In this document: positions 60,915-64,000 of the stretch, in pieces
How positions within the stretch are numbered: position 1 is the first letter of the stretch
How the letters are laid out: each line of letters begins with the position of its first letter
Origin: JAJDUF01 sp965214295
Lineage (GTDB): Bacteria; Chloroflexota; UBA11872; UBA12225; JAJDUF01
Direction: 5' to 3'
NCBI GenBank assembly: GCA_965214295.1
Contig: OZ243944.1
Location: 3,906,001-3,970,000, forward strand
Length of the DNA stretch: 64,000 bases
Made by a program: the position numbers and the translations under genes
Notes under the pieces: generated by a model
Told to the model about the DNA's origin: nothing
Databases searched by the model: none
The model's input: the letters and a program-made list of their open reading frames with translations, nothing else

Positions 60915-62114
60915 CTAGCGGTCAATCTCGCCCAGCACGATGTCAATGCTGCCGATAGCCGCCACAACGTCGGCGACCAGGCGGTTCTCGACCATCTTCT
61001 GCAGTGCCTGGGCATGCAGAAACGACGGGGTGCGAAAACGTACCCGCTGCGGCTTGCTCGTTCCGTCGGACACAACATAACAGCCAAGCTCGCCGCGCGG
61101 GGACTCGATCACGTTGTAGGCCTCACCCGGCGGACACTTCGGCCCTTCCGTCACCAGCTTGAAATGGTGGATCAGCGACTCCATGCTCACGTACATCTTT
61201 TCGCGCGGGGGCAAGGTGATGCGCGGGTTGTCCAGCCGAATCTCGCCGTCGGGCAGCCGGTCGAGTGCCTGCTCGATGATCCGCAACGACTGCCGCATCT
61301 CCTCTACGCGCACCAGGTAGCGATCATACACGTCGCCGTTGTGTCGTACCGGCACGTCGAAGTCGAACTCATCATAAGCGGAGTAGGGAAACGCCTTGCG
61401 GATATCGTAGGCGACCCCGCTGGCGCGCAGGGTCGGGCCGGTCACGCCCCAGGCGATGGCATCTTCCCGGCTGAGGGGGGCCATGTCTACGGTCCGGTCG
61501 CGGAAGATCGGATTGTTCGTCAGCAGGGTCTCGTAGTCATCAATGCGATCCGGGAAGGTGTCGAGCACGTGCTGCACCCGCTCCTCGAAACCGTCGGGAA
61601 CGTCGGCGCATAGCCCCCCGATACGCCAGTAGCTCGTCATCATCCGCACGCCGGAGATGAACTCGTAGATCGAGGTGATCGTCTCCCGCTCGCGGAAGCA
61701 GTAGAGGAAGACTGTCGTCGCCCCGAGGTCCATCCCGTGTGTGCCAAGCCAGATCAGATGGCTACTGATCCGGGTCAGCTCGGTCAGCAGGACGCGCAAG
61801 TATTGTGCGCGCTTGGGCACCTGGTCGGTGACGCCGAACAGTTTCTCGACGGCGAGGATATAGGCGAGATTGTTCGACAGGGGAGCCAGGTAGTCGGTGC
61901 GATCAGTGGCGGTGATGGCCTGATGCCAGGTGAGGCCCTCGCACGTTTTCTCGATGCCGGTGTGGAGGAAGCCGATGTCCGGATCGGCCCGCACGACGGT
62001 TTCGCCATCAAGCTCCAGCAACATGCGGAGGACGCCGTGGGTGGCCGGGTGCTGCGGCCCCATGTTCAGTACCATGGTGCCGCGGTCGGTCGCCGTCTCT
62101 CTGAGCATGACCAT
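60915..62114 (-). CDS. nuoD: NADH-quinone oxidoreductase subunit D
   Basis: 399 residues. The quinone-site N-terminus NMGPQHPATHGVLRMLLELDGE and HTGIEKTCEG, and the C-terminal VVAAIGSIDIVLGEIDR, are standard. It forms the quinone pocket with NuoB. Confidence 0.97.
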   Translation of the reverse strand: MVMLRETATDRGTMVLNMGPQHPATHGVLRMLLELDGETVVRADPDIGFLHTGIEKTCEGLTWHQAITATDRTDYLAPLSNNLAYILAVEKLFGVTDQVPKRAQYLRVLLTELTRISSHLIWLGTHGMDLGATTVFLYCFRERETITSIYEFISGVRMMTSYWRIGGLCADVPDGFEERVQHVLDTFPDRIDDYETLLTNNPIFRDRTVDMAPLSREDAIAWGVTGPTLRASGVAYDIRKAFPYSAYDEFDFDVPVRHNGDVYDRYLVRVEEMRQSLRIIEQALDRLPDGEIRLDNPRITLPPREKMYVSMESLIHHFKLVTEGPKCPPGEAYNVIESPRGELGCYVVSDGTSKPQRVRFRTPSFLHAQALQKMVENRLVADVVAAIGSIDIVLGEIDR

Positions 62115-62149
62115 CGTTGTAGCTCTTGTCTGTCGCTAGGCATACCTCA

Positions 62150-62177
62150 GTAGGAGCGCAACGTGCTGCGCCCCTAC
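62150..62177. repeat. Short hairpin repeat between nuoC and nuoD
   Basis: GTAGGAGCGCA (62150-62160) and TGCGCCCCTAC (62167-62177) form an 11-bp stem with one mismatch and a 6-base loop. Same GTAGGRGCG/CGCCCCTAC type as at 62794-62842. Confidence 0.7.
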
Positions 62178-62181
62178 GAGG

Positions 62182-62739
62182 TCAACTGGTCCGATGCAAT
62201 ACTGGGCCGCCGCGTTCGCGGCCGGCCTCCTCCTCGGTGAACGAGACCGGTTCTTCTCCTTGGGACTCGTCTCGTCGCAGCGGATGACCTTCCCAGTCCT
62301 CGGGCAGGAAGAGCCGCCGCAGGTCCGGGTGGCCGGTGAACTGCACGCCGAACAGGTCGAAGATTTCGCGCTCGTGCCAGGCGGCCGACGGCCACAGCGA
62401 TACGACTGAGGGCACCATCGGCTCCTCACCGCCGACGCGGACCTTCAGGCGCAGACGGGAGCTGTGGTCGAATGAGTGGAGGATATAGGTAAGGTCGAAG
62501 CGGTCCTCACGCTCCAAGTAGTCCACGGCATTAAGCTCGGCCAGAAAGGCGTAGTGCATAGCGGGATCGTCGCGGAGAAACCGGCACACGGCAAGCAGCC
62601 GGTCGGGCGGTACGACGGTCGTCGGAATGCCGTCGGCCAAGCGTACATCCGGGGGCTGGCAGTCGCCGAACTGCTCCATCAGCCGAGCCATGTGACCGAC
62701 GGCCGGGTCTGCCGCCGCGGTCGGCATCTCAGTTGCCAT
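62182..62739 (-). CDS. nuoC: NADH-quinone oxidoreductase subunit C
   Basis: 185 residues. The conserved Complex1_30kDa region includes HYAFLAELNAVDYLEREDRF, then PSAAWHEREIFDLFGVQFTGHPDLRRLFLPEDWEGHPLRRD. It lies in the peripheral arm next to NuoD. Confidence 0.96.
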   Translation of the reverse strand: MATEMPTAAADPAVGHMARLMEQFGDCQPPDVRLADGIPTTVVPPDRLLAVCRFLRDDPAMHYAFLAELNAVDYLEREDRFDLTYILHSFDHSSRLRLKVRVGGEEPMVPSVVSLWPSAAWHEREIFDLFGVQFTGHPDLRRLFLPEDWEGHPLRRDESQGEEPVSFTEEEAGRERGGPVLHRTS

Positions 62740-62793
62740 CGATAGCCACTGTTCCTAACAATTCGGGACACGGTGCCCGGCGGGCACTGCCCC

Positions 62794-62842
62794 GTAGGGG
62801 CGCCATTCATGGCCCCCAGGGCGCGATCAATCACGCCCCTAC
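62794..62842. repeat. Hairpin repeat between nuoB and nuoC, overlapping the nuoB stop
   Basis: GTAGGGGCG (62794-62802) and CGCCCCTAC (62834-62842) are exact complements. The right part, 62819-62843, is the 25-bp repeat also found inside the YfhO-like gene. The nuoB stop codon (62839-62841) lies in the repeat. Confidence 0.75.
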
Positions 62843-63444
62843 GCCGTAGCCAACTCGTGCGCGTGCTTGCCGAACTGCTTCTGGCGCTCCACCTTGCGCT
62901 GGAGCTTGATAATCCCGTCAATGACCATTTCCGGCCGCGGCGGGCAGCCGGGCACGTACACGTCGACCGGAATGATGCGATCCACGCCTTGGACGAGCGC
63001 GTAATTGTTGTAGATCCCGCCGCAAGAAGCGCAAGCGCCCATCGAGAGCACCCATTTCGGTTCCGGCATCTGGTCGTAGAGCTGGCGCACGACTGGCGCC
63101 ATCTTCTTGCTGACCCGGCCGGCCACGATCATGAAGTCGGCCTGGCGCGGTGAGGCGCGAAAGACTTCCGCACCGAATCGTGAGACATCGAAGCGCGAGG
63201 CGCTCATCGCCATCATCTCGATGGCGCAACAGGCCAAGCCGAAGAGCAGCGGCCAGAGGGAGTTCGCCCGTGCCCACGCGACGGCCTTGTCCAGGGTCGT
63301 CAGGGCTACGCCCATCTCGCCCGTGAACTGGCCACCAATCGGCAGTTGTCCGAGACCCCCGTACTTGACCGGCGCGTTCGACACGTCGGTCAGGCCCGGT
63401 GGTGGGAGGGGCGATGCTTGTCCGGTGTCGTTATTTAGTCCCAC
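62839..63444 (-). CDS. nuoB: NADH-quinone oxidoreductase subunit B (cluster N2)
   Basis: 201 residues from a GTG at 63444, after AAGGGG. The [4Fe-4S] N2 ligands are LACCAIEMM (adjacent Cys pair), MGACASCGG and PGCPPRPE. It passes electrons to quinone. It overlaps the nuoA end by 10 bp. The long frame upstream is out of keeping with family length. Confidence 0.96.
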   Translation of the reverse strand: MGLNNDTGQASPLPPPGLTDVSNAPVKYGGLGQLPIGGQFTGEMGVALTTLDKAVAWARANSLWPLLFGLACCAIEMMAMSASRFDVSRFGAEVFRASPRQADFMIVAGRVSKKMAPVVRQLYDQMPEPKWVLSMGACASCGGIYNNYALVQGVDRIIPVDVYVPGCPPRPEMVIDGIIKLQRKVERQKQFGKHAHELATA

Positions 63445-63806
63445 TGTAGTGCCCCTTTCCGGAGGACATACAGGTACCCCAACAACAAGAAGGCGGCGAA
63501 AACACCCATCTCCACGAGCGCAAACACTGCCAGGCCGGCGCCCTTCATTTCGCGGAGGACGACGGCCCAAGGATAGAAGAAGATCACCTCGACGTCGAAG
63601 ATGACGAAGAGCATCGCCGTGACGTAGAACTTGATGGGGAACCGGCGCCACGCCATCCCTACCGGGGTCATGCCGGATTCATACGGCGCCAGCTTCGTCG
63701 CGGACGGACGCCGGGTGCCCAGCACCTGGGCAATCACAATCACGCCGAGCGACACTACGGTCGCCACAATGATCATGATGAGGATGGGCAGGTAATCGAT
63801 CAGCAC
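63435..63806 (-). CDS. nuoA: NADH-quinone oxidoreductase subunit A
   Basis: 123 residues, three helices, with the conserved acidic loop KLAPYESGMTPVG after helix 1. First gene of the operon; complex I order A-B-C-D-E-F-G-H-I-J-K-L-M-N is complete. Confidence 0.97.
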   Translation of the reverse strand: MLIDYLPILIMIIVATVVSLGVIVIAQVLGTRRPSATKLAPYESGMTPVGMAWRRFPIKFYVTAMLFVIFDVEVIFFYPWAVVLREMKGAGLAVFALVEMGVFAAFLLLGYLYVLRKGALQWD

Positions 63807-63895
63807 CGCTCCCTACCTCGCTCGGCGAGCTGAGTCACGGTCATTCGCTCCGGCTGCTCCCGGCCGCGCGGCAGTCCGGCGGCAAGAGCTTGTGT

Positions 63896-63901
63896 ATTGT
63901 A
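63896..63901 (-). promoter_or_regulatory. Possible -10 of the nuo operon promoter
   Basis: TACAAT on the minus strand, 90 bp before the nuoA start. The -35 region does not resemble TTGACA, so the assignment is weak. Confidence 0.35.
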
Positions 63902-64000
63902 TCACAATGTCCGCTGCGTGCGAGGCCACCTCGCGCAAAGGCAGATACCGGCGCGGCAGTCCGGACTCGACGGCAGCGATCCGGTGCCGATCACCGCTGG

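Overview
The window comes from a high-GC bacterial chromosome, most likely of the Chloroflexota (Thermomicrobia-like). This is an inference from the mix of gene families (rpsU next to a ClpC-type unfoldase, an ANTAR regulator, CdaA/CdaR, a complete 14-gene nuo operon, FAH/amidohydrolase catabolic genes) and from dispersed palindromic repeats. No rRNA is present to settle it, and I found no CRISPR array.

Layout. 1-7.2 kb: small-molecule catabolism. An SDR oxidoreductase, a Gfo/Idh/MocA dehydrogenase and a methyltransferase lie on the minus strand; an FAH-family hydrolase, an amidohydrolase, an M20 deacylase and a metallo-beta-lactamase-fold hydrolase lie on the plus strand. 7.4-14 kb: rpsU, a ClpC-type ATPase, a glutaredoxin-like protein with CcdA, two tiny unknown genes and an imidazolonepropionase-like amidohydrolase. 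14-22.1 kb: a phosphate module on the minus strand (pstS-pstC-pstA-pstB-phoU) with a recognisable Pho box before pstS, a cell-wall amidase, and a PhoR/PhoB-like two-component pair. 22.1-31 kb: a TetR repressor divergent from an MMPL exporter, a CehA/McbA-type hydrolase, a YxlE-YxlF-YxlG-like ABC cluster and small membrane or unknown proteins.

31.35-34.1 kb is the most unusual part. It is an AT-richer, 2,730-bp IS1595-family transposon with 23-bp imperfect terminal inverted repeats and an exact 8-bp target duplication. It carries the transposase, a 50-residue passenger ORF, a tRNA-like gene, an intrinsic terminator between two divergent promoters, a structured leader, and a secreted CAP-domain protein whose stop codon lies inside the right inverted repeat. 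Removing the element and one target copy restores, in frame, a 72-residue two-helix membrane protein gene.

34.3-47.6 kb: a DUF815 AAA ATPase, a methyltransferase, an MFS exporter, an ANTAR response regulator, a very large YfhO-like membrane protein, a glycosyltransferase, the c-di-AMP pair cdaA-cdaR, and argF. 47.8-63.8 kb: a truncated retropepsin-like fragment directly behind nuoN, then the complete respiratory complex I operon nuoA-nuoN on the minus strand. Its oddities are an apparent AUU start for nuoL and a roughly 120-residue insertion in NuoJ.

Four copies of a 108-133 bp repeat with inverted ends (GGGCCTTTCC...GGAAAGGCCC) and several shorter palindromes are scattered between genes; one short family also appears inside the YfhO-like coding sequence. 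Coordinates and motifs were read by eye. Functions named from family motifs are homology inferences, not database results.
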